Assembly (NCBI GenBank): GCA_937881145.1
Contig: CALGFL010000159.1
Coordinates: 1 to 13,891, forward strand
Direction of reading: 5' to 3'
Source: an uncultured Bordetella sp.
GTDB taxonomy: Bacteria; Pseudomonadota; Gammaproteobacteria; Burkholderiales; Burkholderiaceae_B
Length of the DNA: 13,891 bases
Part shown: one piece after another, positions 6,693-13,593 of the stretch
Numbering within the stretch: position 1 is the stretch's first letter
Layout: the number at the start of each line of letters is the position of its first letter
Notes under the pieces: generated by a model
Seen by the model: only the letters and a program-made list of their open reading frames with translations
Told to the model about the DNA's origin: nothing
Databases searched by the model: none
Translations under genes and position numbers: made by a program

Positions 6693-7325
6693 ATGCCTAC
6701 TGCCTCGACACTCGCCATGTTCTGCGTCGCCTGCCTGGCGCTGATTTTGTCGCCAGGCCCCAATATGGCTTTCGTCGTCAGCTACGGAGCGGCCCAGGGC
6801 CCGCGTGCGGGCCTGGCAGCGGCGCTGGGTCTGGGCGTGGCCAATCTGGTCTATACGGCCCTGACGGTGTCCGGGCTGGTCACGGTGATCTACGCCTGGC
6901 CGCCCGCCTTCGACCTGATCCGCTATGCGGGCGCGGTCTATCTTTTGTGGCTGGCCTACAAAGCGCTGCGCCAAACCGGTGGACTGCGGCATTACCGCAC
7001 AGTGCGCCGATCGTGCCTTGCCATCGGTGCGCGGGCCGCACTGAACAGCCTGCTCAATCCCAAGCCCATGCTGTTCTATGTGATGTTCCTGCCGCAGTTC
7101 GTCGAGCCGGCCCGAGGCCACGCTGCTTTGCAGATCATCGTGCTCGGCGGTGTGCTTACCGCGATCAGCGTGATCCTGAACGGCCTGCTCGGCACGCTGA
7201 GCGGCTCGGTGCGGCGCCTTCTGCCCGAAGCGTCGAGCGCGGCGGGCAGGTTCGGCTCCCACGCACTGGCCGCGGTCTTCGCGCTGCTGGCCATTCGCCT
7301 CGCATTGCTGTCCAGAACGACTTGA
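6693..7325 (+). CDS. LysE/RhtB-family amino-acid exporter
   Basis: This 210-residue inner-membrane protein belongs to the LysE/RhtB translocator family, which exports amino acids or related small molecules. The N-terminal signature 'LILSPGPNMAFVVSYG' has SPGPN at 20-24. 'GLAAALGLGVANLVYTALTVSGL' and 'RYAGAVYLLWLAYKALR' follow, and the middle signature is 'NSLLNPKPMLFYVMFLPQFV'. About six hydrophobic segments are visible, which is the family standard, and the length is normal. The divergent position to a MocR-type regulator, with a repeat-containing intergenic region, suggests the regulator controls export of its own ligand, but the substrate is unknown. The ribosome binding site before the ATG at 6693 is poor. 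The small gene at 7343 follows after 17 bases. Confidence 0.87.
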   Translation: MPTASTLAMFCVACLALILSPGPNMAFVVSYGAAQGPRAGLAAALGLGVANLVYTALTVSGLVTVIYAWPPAFDLIRYAGAVYLLWLAYKALRQTGGLRHYRTVRRSCLAIGARAALNSLLNPKPMLFYVMFLPQFVEPARGHAALQIIVLGGVLTAISVILNGLLGTLSGSVRRLLPEASSAAGRFGSHALAAVFALLAIRLALLSRTT

Positions 7326-7342
7326 AACAGGAGGTACCCGTC

Positions 7343-7552
7343 ATGACACTGCCGATTTTTTTGAGCTTCTTCTGGAGGCGCATCTCGCTGCCTGTCCGGC
7401 AGCCCCCGTCGAATCCGGAGAAGGATTTCATGGAGCTTTCCATCATGCAGGCCCACGATGAGCGTGCCATGCAGTACTTGCGGGATGCGCGCGACATTGC
7501 CGCATTCGAGGCCCGCATGCAGTCGCTGCAGTCCGAACGCAACTGGTGGTGA
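7343..7552 (+). CDS. Small hypothetical protein (69 aa, with a possible internal 40-aa start)
   Basis: The ATG at 7343 is preceded at the ideal distance by a perfect AGGAGG (7329-7334), strong evidence for translation even though the protein is short. It reads MTLPIFLSFFWRRISLPVRQ at the start and ends 'YLRDARDIAAFEARMQSLQSERNWW'. A second in-frame ATG at 7430 also has its own ribosome binding site, GGAG at 7417-7420 with AAGGA at 7421-7425, and would give a 40-residue protein. The C-terminal part loosely resembles the short betaproteobacterial DUF3563 family ('YL..A.D...LE.R...L'), which is a recollection and not a verified match. The N-terminal hydrophobic and basic stretch could lie on the membrane. 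It may be co-transcribed with the LysE-type exporter. Confidence 0.6.
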   Translation: MTLPIFLSFFWRRISLPVRQPPSNPEKDFMELSIMQAHDERAMQYLRDARDIAAFEARMQSLQSERNWW

Positions 7553-7569
7553 ACTGACCCGGATCGGAA

Positions 7570-7601
7570 CCGGCCGCCGACATGGCGCTTCAGGCGGCCG
7601 G
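7570..7601. terminator. Hairpin at the 3' end of the selenouridine synthase gene
   Basis: CCGGCCGCC (7570-7578) and GGCGGCCGG (7593-7601) form a perfect 9-bp GC-only stem with a 14-base loop, between two convergent genes. It overlaps the stop codon of the minus-strand gene (7592-7590). No run of T follows on either strand, so it may pause or protect transcripts rather than act as a classical intrinsic terminator. Confidence 0.4.
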
Positions 7602-8645
7602 CAGGACCACGATACGGCGCGCCAGGTCCGCGATGCCGGTGTCCGAAAGATCCGGCGCTGGCATCGACACTGCCTGACCCAGGCGCTGAAAATTGCGACC
7701 TTGCGAACGCGCATAGAGCGGGTCGTAGTGCAGGATCATCATTTCCTCGAACAAGGCCGGCAGCGCACGCGCACGCGCCCAGGCCTGCCAGCGTTCCAGC
7801 GTCTCGTTGGACAGCAGGCCCTTGAGGCTGGCGATCTTGGCGCTCAGGCCTTCGGGATCGTCGCCCAGCCAGGCGTAGTCGCGCAGCAGATAGTCCAGGC
7901 GTGCGCCCAGAGGAGCGGCGATCTCGACCACCGGGCTGGCGCGCAGGCGGGTCACCAGGCATTCGGGCAGGCTCAGCCGGCCTATCTTGCGGCTTTCGGC
8001 CTCGACCCACACCGGACGCGCAAGATCGAAAGACGACATGGCCGCGTGCAGCAGGGTCTCGAATCGCTTCTGCGAAGGCTGCTCCACGCCAGGGATGGCC
8101 CCCAGCACCGAGCCGCGATGCCCGGCCAGGCCCTCCAGATCGAGCACTTGTTCGCCCAGGCGGGCGAGCTCGTGCAGCACGCGAGTCTTGGCGCTGCCTG
8201 TGGGACCGCACAGCACCCGCAGCGGCATCGCCGCCGCCAGGTCTTCGTTGCCGGCAATGACGTGGCCGCGCCAGGCCTTGTAGCCGCCCTTGAGCTGCTG
8301 GGCGTCCCAGCCCACCAGACGCAGCCAGGTTACGAAGCTGCCGCTGCGCATGCCGCCGCTCCAGCAATAGACCAGCGGGCGCCAGTTCTTGGGCTTGTCG
8401 TGGAACTGCTCGCGCAAATGGCGGGCAATATTGGCCGCCACCATGGCGCCGCCGACGCGCCTGGCCTCGAAGGCCGATTGCTGAACATAGAGCGTACCCA
8501 CGATGCGGCGCTCTTGGTCGTCCAGCACCGGGCAGTTGATGGCGCCCGGCACATGATCGAGCGCGAATTCGGAGGGGGAGCGGGCATCGATGAGGGCGTC
8601 AAAGCCCTGCATATCGTGCACGGTAATGGGGTTGTTATGACTCAC
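7590..8645 (-). CDS. mnmH: tRNA 2-selenouridine synthase (MnmH/SelU)
   Basis: This 351-residue protein is the rhodanese-P-loop fusion that replaces sulfur by selenium at the wobble 2-thiouridine of certain tRNAs, through a geranylated intermediate, using selenophosphate from SelD. The rhodanese domain has 'IDARSPSEFALDHVPGAINCPVLDD' (19-43) and the catalytic Cys94 in 'VYCWSGGMRSG'. The second domain has a Walker A motif, GPTGSAKT, at 147-154 and 'WVEAESRKIG' at 213-222. All key residues are present. The best start is GTG at 8645, which puts the protein beginning where the family begins. An ATG 11 codons later would cut into the first strand, and upstream extension gives only low-complexity residues. 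No ribosome binding site precedes the GTG; a TATAAT box sits 7 bases away. selD is not in the window. Confidence 0.88.
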   Translation of the reverse strand: MSHNNPITVHDMQGFDALIDARSPSEFALDHVPGAINCPVLDDQERRIVGTLYVQQSAFEARRVGGAMVAANIARHLREQFHDKPKNWRPLVYCWSGGMRSGSFVTWLRLVGWDAQQLKGGYKAWRGHVIAGNEDLAAAMPLRVLCGPTGSAKTRVLHELARLGEQVLDLEGLAGHRGSVLGAIPGVEQPSQKRFETLLHAAMSSFDLARPVWVEAESRKIGRLSLPECLVTRLRASPVVEIAAPLGARLDYLLRDYAWLGDDPEGLSAKIASLKGLLSNETLERWQAWARARALPALFEEMMILHYDPLYARSQGRNFQRLGQAVSMPAPDLSDTGIADLARRIVVLPAA

Positions 8646-8652
8646 GCCGGGG

Positions 8653-8658
8653 ATTATA
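8653..8658 (-). promoter_or_regulatory. TATAAT -10 box immediately before the selenouridine synthase start
   Basis: The minus strand reads TATAAT at 8658-8653, 7 bases ahead of the proposed GTG start at 8645. A transcript from this box would start at or very near the GTG and so be leaderless. No good -35 box is visible 16-18 bases upstream. The perfect hexamer in GC-rich DNA is notable but could be chance. Confidence 0.35.
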
Positions 8659-8691
8659 GGGCCCCGTTTGCATCGGACTGCCGGGAAAGGG

Positions 8692-8847
8692 TTACGTGCC
8701 GGACGAGGACGATGAGGCGGTCGGCGCACTCGTGGCACCCGTCGCCGCGGCCATGCTGGCATCCACGGCGGGGTGCAGCGCAGCCCAGGCGATCACGCAG
8801 ACCCCGAGGATGCGCATCACGATACGCAAGGAGGGAAAAAATTTCAT
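8692..8847 (-). CDS. Possible 51-aa small exported or membrane protein
   Basis: An open frame from ATG 8847 to TAA 8692 encodes 51 residues: MKFFPSLRIVMRILGVCVIAWAALHPAVDA, then an Ala/Ser/Thr-rich tail ending in five serines. The basic start, a hydrophobic stretch at about 9-24 and an 'AVDA'-like segment resemble a signal peptide or single membrane anchor. It lies 46 bases upstream of the selenouridine synthase on the same strand, in a gap that would otherwise be about 350 bases. The ribosome binding site is weak and I recognise no family. Chance coding in GC-rich sequence is a real alternative. Confidence 0.38.
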   Translation of the reverse strand: MKFFPSLRIVMRILGVCVIAWAALHPAVDASMAAATGATSAPTASSSSSGT

Positions 8848-8850
8848 GAG

Positions 8851-8885
8851 ATCGTCTGGATGCAATGAGTGGGGATGCAGACGAT
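8851..8885. repeat. Short inverted and direct repeats upstream of the small 51-aa frame
   Basis: ATCGTCTG (8851-8858) and CAGACGAT (8878-8885) form a perfect 8-bp inverted repeat with a 19-base spacer. Inside it GGATGCA occurs twice (8858-8864 and 8873-8879), 15 bases apart. The position just upstream of the minus-strand ATG at 8847 would suit an operator. No regulator is known. Confidence 0.35.
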
Positions 8886-8978
8886 TCTAGGCAGGCCTGC
8901 CTGGCACACGAACGAATCGATGATTAGATCGATATGCCTGGCCAGGAAATTTGCTTATGCCGCGCAGGCAGGGTACCC

Positions 8979-9015
8979 GGCGGCATTGCTCCTACATCGG
9001 CGGCGCAATGCCGCC
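8979..9015. terminator. Hairpin spanning the stop codon of the secreted protein gene
   Basis: GGCGGCATTGC (8979-8989) and GCAATGCCGCC (9005-9015) are a perfect 11-bp inverted repeat with a 15-base loop containing the TAG stop (8994-8992) of the minus-strand gene. A GGGTACCC palindrome lies just beyond at 8971-8978. There is no clear U-tract after the stem on the minus strand, so this is a stable 3' hairpin, possibly a terminator. Confidence 0.45.
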
Positions 9016-9663
9016 CTTGCCGGCAATGACCGAGCGGGCCACCCATTCACCCTTGTCGTCGCGGGCCGCCGACACCAGCACCGCCACGCCGCGCCTGAGC
9101 AGCCTGCGCTTGCCCGGCGCCATGTAAACCACGGGCACATCGGGCGGCACTGCCACCGTCTGCTGGCCGCCCTGGTACTTGATCAGCATCGTCATCCCGG
9201 CGCCTTGCCCGCCCGAGGCGCCACCCACGGTGCCGTTGACCATGCTGCCACTCGTGGTGCCCACCGTGCCGTTGGTCATCGTGCCCGTCGCGCCCGCCGC
9301 GCCCTGCCAGGGCCGGAAGCCCTCGCCCGAGCCGCGCAGGCTGGGAGCGAAGATGTGTACCTCCAGGGCCTTGAGCGTGCCGTCCGGACGCGGCGTGGCC
9401 GCCGTGCCGACGAAGCTGTCCGGCTTGATGTCGGTCAGGCTGGCGCGCGACACCGATAGTATCTTTACACCGGCCGGCAGCATCACCGTGACCGGTTTGC
9501 CGTCATCGGCCTGCTTCAGCGTCAGCACATGGGAACCGATCTTGGTGATCGTGCCGCGCATGCGCTGCATGGACGAGGCGGGCTGGGCCGCCGGCTGGGC
9601 ATATGCCGGCGCTGCCACGACCAGCGCAGCGGTCACGGCCAGAGTACGTAGAAAGAAAGTCAT
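8992..9663 (-). CDS. Secreted protein of unknown function with Gly/Thr/Met-rich repeat
   Basis: The 223-residue product starts with a clear signal peptide, MTFFLRTLAVTAALVVAAPAYA, probably cut after AYA. A domain follows with 'MRGTITKIGSHVLTLKQADDGKPVTVMLPAGVKILSVSRASLTDIKPDSFVGTAA', which looks like a small beta-barrel (OB-like or DUF5666-like) and is repeated in weaker form near the C-terminus ('GGQQTVAVPPDVPVVYMAPGKRRLLRRGVAVLVSA'). Between them is a flexible linker with two 12-residue units sharing NGTVG. I recognise no named family and infer only a periplasmic or secreted location. The ATG at 9663 has GGAGGT at the right distance, so the longer open frame starting at 9735 is not needed. 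An 11-bp hairpin covers its stop. Confidence 0.75.
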   Translation of the reverse strand: MTFFLRTLAVTAALVVAAPAYAQPAAQPASSMQRMRGTITKIGSHVLTLKQADDGKPVTVMLPAGVKILSVSRASLTDIKPDSFVGTAATPRPDGTLKALEVHIFAPSLRGSGEGFRPWQGAAGATGTMTNGTVGTTSGSMVNGTVGGASGGQGAGMTMLIKYQGGQQTVAVPPDVPVVYMAPGKRRLLRRGVAVLVSAARDDKGEWVARSVIAGKGGIAPPM

Positions 9664-9791
9664 GAATACCTCCAAGCTGCAAATGAAAAGGAACGTCATG
9701 GCGTATTGCGCCTCGTGCCGGCAAGCGCATGACATGCACTGGAAAAATTATGTTCCGCTGGACGCCAGGGGGACAAAATCCGACAATCCCG

Positions 9792-9797
9792 TTATAC
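9792..9797 (+). promoter_or_regulatory. Candidate -10 box for the 193-aa protein gene
   Basis: TTATAC at 9792-9797 lies 32 bases before the ATG at 9830. A poor -35 candidate, GGGACA at 9770-9775, is 16 bases upstream. The rest of the 166-base divergent gap (9664-9829) shows no other convincing signal. Confidence 0.25.
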
Positions 9798-9829
9798 GCA
9801 TGATCTGCTGCGCGTGAAGCAAAAGCCCC

Positions 9830-10411
9830 ATGAATAACGAAATCGCTTTCCCCCGCCACACTATCTTTCTTTATACCGAAGAAGATAACGGCGGACGCCT
9901 GATCGAATCGCCTGTCATCGGTCTCATCAACGATTATTCCGGAGACAGGCTGCTCGTGGTGCGGGATCCGTATAACGATTTGAAATTCGTGTATCGGGTT
10001 GATTTCGACACCTACAACCTGGAAGCGGTCGGCATCGTCCATCTGACCGACGAACAGTTCGACAGCAGGGGCAGTGTCGAGATCGAGCACCTGATCTATC
10101 GCCTGAACTCGGCCGAACAGGCCATTCGTCACCTGCGAAAACGCACGCACTGGATACAAGACAAGAGCTCGGCGATGTCGGTACTGCTGCATTACACCGC
10201 CTCGCGCCGTCAGAAACTGTCGATGCCGCGCAGCATCGACCGCGACAAGGTCCTGGTCATCCCGCCCGACACGCCGGTCGAGACTCTGGAAGAGATCATT
10301 GCGTCCAGGAACGCCGCCGCGGCCAGCGAGGCCATGGAGAACAACACGCCCTCCACCCCGCAGGATTTCACAGGGCACTTCCAAGAGCAGGAAGACGATA
10401 CACCGCGGTAG
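9830..10411 (+). CDS. Hypothetical 193-aa cytosolic protein
   Basis: I do not recognise this protein. It has no signal peptide or membrane segment. Residues 1-95 look like mixed alpha/beta structure ('HTIFLYTEEDNGGRLIESPVIGLINDYSGDRLLVVRDPYNDLKFVYRVDFD'). Residues 80-115 are helical and basic ('IEHLIYRLNSAEQAIRHLRKRTHWIQDK'), and the last 35 residues are acidic, polar and probably disordered. Its first 200 bases are visibly less GC-rich than the flanking genes, which may reflect an unusual residue composition or transfer. The ATG at 9830 has only a poor ribosome binding site (GAAGC, AAAAG). Codon use shows a clear coding pattern with a sensible protein and no competing frame on either strand. 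It sits 70 bases upstream of psd on the same strand and could share its transcript. Confidence 0.72.
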   Translation: MNNEIAFPRHTIFLYTEEDNGGRLIESPVIGLINDYSGDRLLVVRDPYNDLKFVYRVDFDTYNLEAVGIVHLTDEQFDSRGSVEIEHLIYRLNSAEQAIRHLRKRTHWIQDKSSAMSVLLHYTASRRQKLSMPRSIDRDKVLVIPPDTPVETLEEIIASRNAAAASEAMENNTPSTPQDFTGHFQEQEDDTPR

Positions 10412-10481
10412 CGCGTTCTCGGCACGTTACACTTCGTCCTCGGCGCCCGCATTTCGGTTGGCGCGAATTTCGTTTGTCGCC

Positions 10482-11342
10482 ATGTCTTTTTCCGACTCGC
10501 TGTTTCTCGCCTGCCAGCATCTGGCCCCGCATCAGATGGTTTCGCGTCTGGCGGGCAGCCTGGCCAACTGTCGGGTGCCCCGAGTCAAAGACACGCTCAT
10601 CGGCCGCTTTGTGCGCCGCTACGACGTGGACATGCGCGAAGCGCAGATCGAAGACCCGCTGGCCTACGAGAGCTTCAACGATTTCTTCACTCGCGCCCTA
10701 AAGCCCGACGCCCGTCCGCTGGATGCCGCGCCCGACGCGGTGCTGTGCCCGGCCGACGGCAGTGTCAGCCAGGCTGGCCGCATCGTCGACGGCCGCATCT
10801 TCCAGGCCAAGAATCACCATTTCGATCTGCTCGACCTGCTGGGGGGCGATGCCGAGCGCGCCGCACCGTTCGCGAACGGCAGCTTCGCCACCATTTATCT
10901 TTCGCCGCGCGACTATCACCGCGTGCACATGCCCGTGTCGGGCGTCTTGCGTGAAATGGTCTACGTGCCCGGCCGGCTGTATTCGGTCAACCCTTTGACC
11001 GCCCGCAGTGTTCCCGGACTGTTCGCGCGCAACGAGCGCGTGGTCTGCATTTTCGACACGCCGTACGGGCCCATGGCCCTGGTGCTGGTGGGTGCCATGA
11101 TCGTGGCCTCGGTGCAGACGGTCTGGGCCGGCCGCCTCGCGCCGCACCAACCCGACCTTGTGGCCACCCGCTATGAAGGCGCGCAGGCCGTGCAACTGGC
11201 GCAAGGCGCCGAAATGGGTCGCTTCCTGCTGGGCTCGACGGTCGTTGCCCTGTTCGGGCGCGATCACGTGGATTGGACCGATCTGGCCGAGCCAGGCGGT
11301 GCCGTGCGCATGGGCCAGGCCCTGGGCCGCGCCCGGGCCTAG
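10482..11342 (+). CDS. psd: Phosphatidylserine decarboxylase proenzyme
   Basis: This 286-residue protein makes phosphatidylethanolamine from phosphatidylserine at the inner membrane. It is made as a proenzyme that cleaves itself at the LGST motif, here Leu250-Gly251-Ser252-Thr253. Ser252 becomes the pyruvoyl group of the small alpha chain. Other catalytic features are Asp92 in 'PADGSVSQAG' and His146/His149 in 'SPRDYHRVHMPVSG'. 'YESFNDFFTRALKPDARP' and 'GRLYSVNP' are also typical. The length fits the bacterial type I enzyme. I chose the ATG at 10482 because 'MSFSDSLFLACQHLAPHQMVSRLAG' is the family's N-terminus; an open frame reaching back to 10299 is an out-of-frame read of the preceding gene. 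It converges on the antiporter gene with a 29-base gap containing only a weak 6-bp hairpin (11346-11351 with 11366-11371). Confidence 0.93.
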   Translation: MSFSDSLFLACQHLAPHQMVSRLAGSLANCRVPRVKDTLIGRFVRRYDVDMREAQIEDPLAYESFNDFFTRALKPDARPLDAAPDAVLCPADGSVSQAGRIVDGRIFQAKNHHFDLLDLLGGDAERAAPFANGSFATIYLSPRDYHRVHMPVSGVLREMVYVPGRLYSVNPLTARSVPGLFARNERVVCIFDTPYGPMALVLVGAMIVASVQTVWAGRLAPHQPDLVATRYEGAQAVQLAQGAEMGRFLLGSTVVALFGRDHVDWTDLAEPGGAVRMGQALGRARA

Positions 11343-11371
11343 TCCATCCGGCCGAGTCCGCCGAACCGGAT

Positions 11372-13066
11372 CTACTGCGCGAAACGCGACCGCACGTACC
11401 CCGCCAGGCCGCGGGCCAGTTGCTCGTCGCCCAGGAACACCTCGCCGATATTTTCTTCGCGCAGCATGCGCATCTCGTCCTCGCTTTGCGCGACCAGCAC
11501 GTTCTCGATCGGCGGGTTGAGCGTGCGCGCGGTGTCCACCATCTTGCGTATGCCCACGGGGTCGGACACCGTCGCCACCAGCATGGCGGCGTGCGCGATA
11601 TGAGCCTGGATCAACACGCCTGGTTCGGCCGCGTCGCCCAAGACCGCGGCGTGGCCCTGACTGCGCAAGTCTTCGACCCTCTCGCGGCTCTGCTCGGCCA
11701 CCACCATCGGAACGGCATGCGCCGCCAGGTCGGCGGCAACGCGCCGCCCTACCCGGCCGTACCCCACCAGCACCACCTGCCCATCCAGGTATTTGCGCTC
11801 GGTGCTCACGGGCAATTCGGCGTAGGGATCGCCGCTGGCTTCGAGCTTGCGGGCCAGCGCCGAACGCGCCAGGACCCATTTGCGCAAGGGTTCGATGGTA
11901 GCGAAAAGGACCGGGTTCAGCGCAATGGAAAGAATCGCGCCGGCCAGAATCAAACTCATGCCCTCGGGCGGCAGCAAGCCCAGCGATACGCCCAGCCCGG
12001 CCAGGATGAAAGAGAACTCGCCGATCTGCGCGAGGCTGGCCGACACGGTAAGCGCCGTCGTGAGCGGATAGCGCAAAAGCAGGACCAGGGCCATCGACAC
12101 CAGCGACTTGCCGAACATGATGATGACCAGCACGCCCAGCACGTGCAGCGGCTCGCGGATCAGGATGGACGGATCGAACAACATGCCGACCGCGACGAAG
12201 AACAGCACCGAGAAGGCGTCGCGCAGCGGCAGCGATTCTTCGGCCGCGCGATGGCTGAACTCCGATTCGCGCATCACCATGCCGGCGAAAAAAGCCCCCA
12301 AAGCGAACGACACGTGGAAAAGCTGCGCGGCGCCGTAGGCGATGCCGATGGCCGCGGCGACGACCGCCAGCGTGAACAATTCGCGCGAGCCGGTGCGCGC
12401 TACCTGCCACAGCAGCCAGGGCAACGCGCGCCGGCCCACGGCCAGCATCAAGACGATGAACGCGGCCACTTCCAGCAGCGTCTTGCCGATGGCCAGCCAC
12501 AAGGCCAGGCCTTTCGCGCCGTGCTCCAGTCCCTGGCCGCCCAGCACGCCGGCCAAGGGCGGCAGCAGCACCAGCACCAGCACCGTGGCCAGGTCCTCCA
12601 CCACCAGCCATCCCACCGCGATGCGGCCATTCTGCGTTTCCAGCGCGCCGCGCGTCTCCAATGCCTTGAGCAGCACCACTGTGCTGGCGCACGACAGGGA
12701 CAGGCCGAAGACCAGCCCGCTGCCCCAGCTCCAACCCCAGAACCACGCGACCAGCATGCCCATCGCGGTGGCCAGCGCCATCTGCACCATTGCGCCGGGC
12801 ACGGCCAGGCGCTTGACGTCCAGCAGGTCCCGCAGCGAAAAATGCAGCCCCACGCCGAACATCAGCAGCATCACGCCGATTTCCGACAATTCCGAAGCCA
12901 GCTTCACGTCGGCCACGACACCCGGCGTGGCCGGGCCGATGAGGATGCCCGCGAACAGATAGCCTACCAGCGCCGGCACCTTGATCCGCTCGGCCGCAAA
13001 GCCCAGCACCAGCGCCATGCCGAAGCCTTCGGCCAGCGTGGTGATCAGGGGGATACTGTGTTCCAT
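11372..13066 (-). CDS. ybaL: CPA2-family monovalent cation:proton antiporter (YbaL/KefB-like)
   Basis: This 564-residue inner-membrane protein has a CPA2 antiporter domain with about 12 helices (residues 5-400), joined to a cytosolic RCK/TrkA-N regulatory domain (about 428-564). Family features are 'VPALVGYLFAGILIGP' (30-45), 'GVMLLMFGVGLHFSLRDL', 'SLSCASTVVLLKALE' and the ion-site segment 'VGWLVVEDLATVLVL' with Glu157-Asp158. 'FFVAVGMLFDP' and 'LAQIGEFSFILAGLG' follow. The RCK domain has the nucleotide-binding GYGRVGR at 435-441. The arrangement and length match E. coli YbaL more closely than KefB or KefC, but the transported ion (K+ or Na+) and any glutathione control cannot be told from sequence. 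GGAGG lies just upstream of the ATG at 13066. It is divergent from the DUF423 gene. Confidence 0.9.
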   Translation of the reverse strand: MEHSIPLITTLAEGFGMALVLGFAAERIKVPALVGYLFAGILIGPATPGVVADVKLASELSEIGVMLLMFGVGLHFSLRDLLDVKRLAVPGAMVQMALATAMGMLVAWFWGWSWGSGLVFGLSLSCASTVVLLKALETRGALETQNGRIAVGWLVVEDLATVLVLVLLPPLAGVLGGQGLEHGAKGLALWLAIGKTLLEVAAFIVLMLAVGRRALPWLLWQVARTGSRELFTLAVVAAAIGIAYGAAQLFHVSFALGAFFAGMVMRESEFSHRAAEESLPLRDAFSVLFFVAVGMLFDPSILIREPLHVLGVLVIIMFGKSLVSMALVLLLRYPLTTALTVSASLAQIGEFSFILAGLGVSLGLLPPEGMSLILAGAILSIALNPVLFATIEPLRKWVLARSALARKLEASGDPYAELPVSTERKYLDGQVVLVGYGRVGRRVAADLAAHAVPMVVAEQSRERVEDLRSQGHAAVLGDAAEPGVLIQAHIAHAAMLVATVSDPVGIRKMVDTARTLNPPIENVLVAQSEDEMRMLREENIGEVFLGDEQLARGLAGYVRSRFAQ

Positions 13067-13124
13067 TGGGCCTCCGTTGAGATTTGCGCATCATAATGGG
13101 TTTCCGTTTACTTCCGTCCCCATC

Positions 13125-13505
13125 ATGACCGACCGTTCCCTCTCGGCGCTCGCCGCCCTTTGCATGCTCGTTGGCGTCGCCGCCGGCGCTTTCGGCGCCC
13201 ATGGCCTCAAAGGCCGCATCGACGCCGAGATGCTCGGCGTCTGGCAGACCGGCGTGCAATATCACCTCGTCCATGCGCTCGGTCTTTTCGCCGTAGCCTG
13301 GCTGCGCGCGCGCCATCCCCAGGCCCGCCTGCTGCCGGCCGCGGGGTGGCTGATGTTCGCCGGCATCGTGCTGTTTTCAGGCAGTCTCTACGTGCTGGCC
13401 CTCACCGGCATTCGCTGGTTCGGCGCGGTCACGCCCCTGGGCGGCCTGGCCTTCCTGCTGGCCTGGGCCATGACGGCCTGGGCAGCGTGGCGTGCGCCGC
13501 GTTGA
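13125..13505 (+). CDS. DUF423 family small inner-membrane protein (YgdD-like)
   Basis: This 126-residue protein is a typical DUF423 member. It has 'AALCMLVGVAAGAFGAHGLKGRID' at about 9-32, 'WQTGVQYHLVHALGLFAVAWL' at 40-60, 'AGWLMFAGIVLFSGSLYVLALTG' at 73-95 and 'VTPLGGLAFLLAWAMTAWAAW' at the end. These form four membrane helices with the conserved GAFGAH and YH motifs. The biochemical function of the family is unknown. I chose the ATG at 13125 because the family begins there; the open frame extends upstream to 12981 only as antisense of the antiporter. CATAAT at 13092-13097 could be a -10 box, but no -35 is apparent. The GST gene follows after 88 bases on the same strand. Confidence 0.87.
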   Translation: MTDRSLSALAALCMLVGVAAGAFGAHGLKGRIDAEMLGVWQTGVQYHLVHALGLFAVAWLRARHPQARLLPAAGWLMFAGIVLFSGSLYVLALTGIRWFGAVTPLGGLAFLLAWAMTAWAAWRAPR

Positions 13506-13593
13506 GCCGCCGCCTCCGGGCCGTTCTGCAGGCAGGCGCGCGCCCGTGGGCGTACCATGTCCGGCAGCTCATTCATGCCACAGGAGATAGATC

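Noticed and set aside
7458..8849. 463-codon plus-strand open frame opposite the selenouridine synthase
   Set aside because: It is antisense to a gene with intact rhodanese and P-loop motifs, has no ribosome binding site and no recognisable domain.
9230..9280. CRISPR-like repeats
   Set aside because: There are only two imperfect copies, inside a coding linker in the protein's frame, with no further units or spacers.
11273..13096. 607-codon open frame on the plus strand, rich in Gln/His/Arg
   Set aside because: It is the antisense of the well-supported antiporter. The composition reflects complementary codons, not a real protein.
10698..13316. 872-codon open frame on the minus strand
   Set aside because: It runs antisense to psd and in another frame of the antiporter gene. 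Its protein is low-complexity Arg/Gly/Ala, as expected for shadow frames in GC-rich DNA, and matches no family.
13531..13554. GC-rich inverted sequence CGCCCGTGGGCG between the DUF423 and GST genes as a terminator
   Set aside because: The stem is only about 4-5 bp with a very tight loop and no T-run follows.
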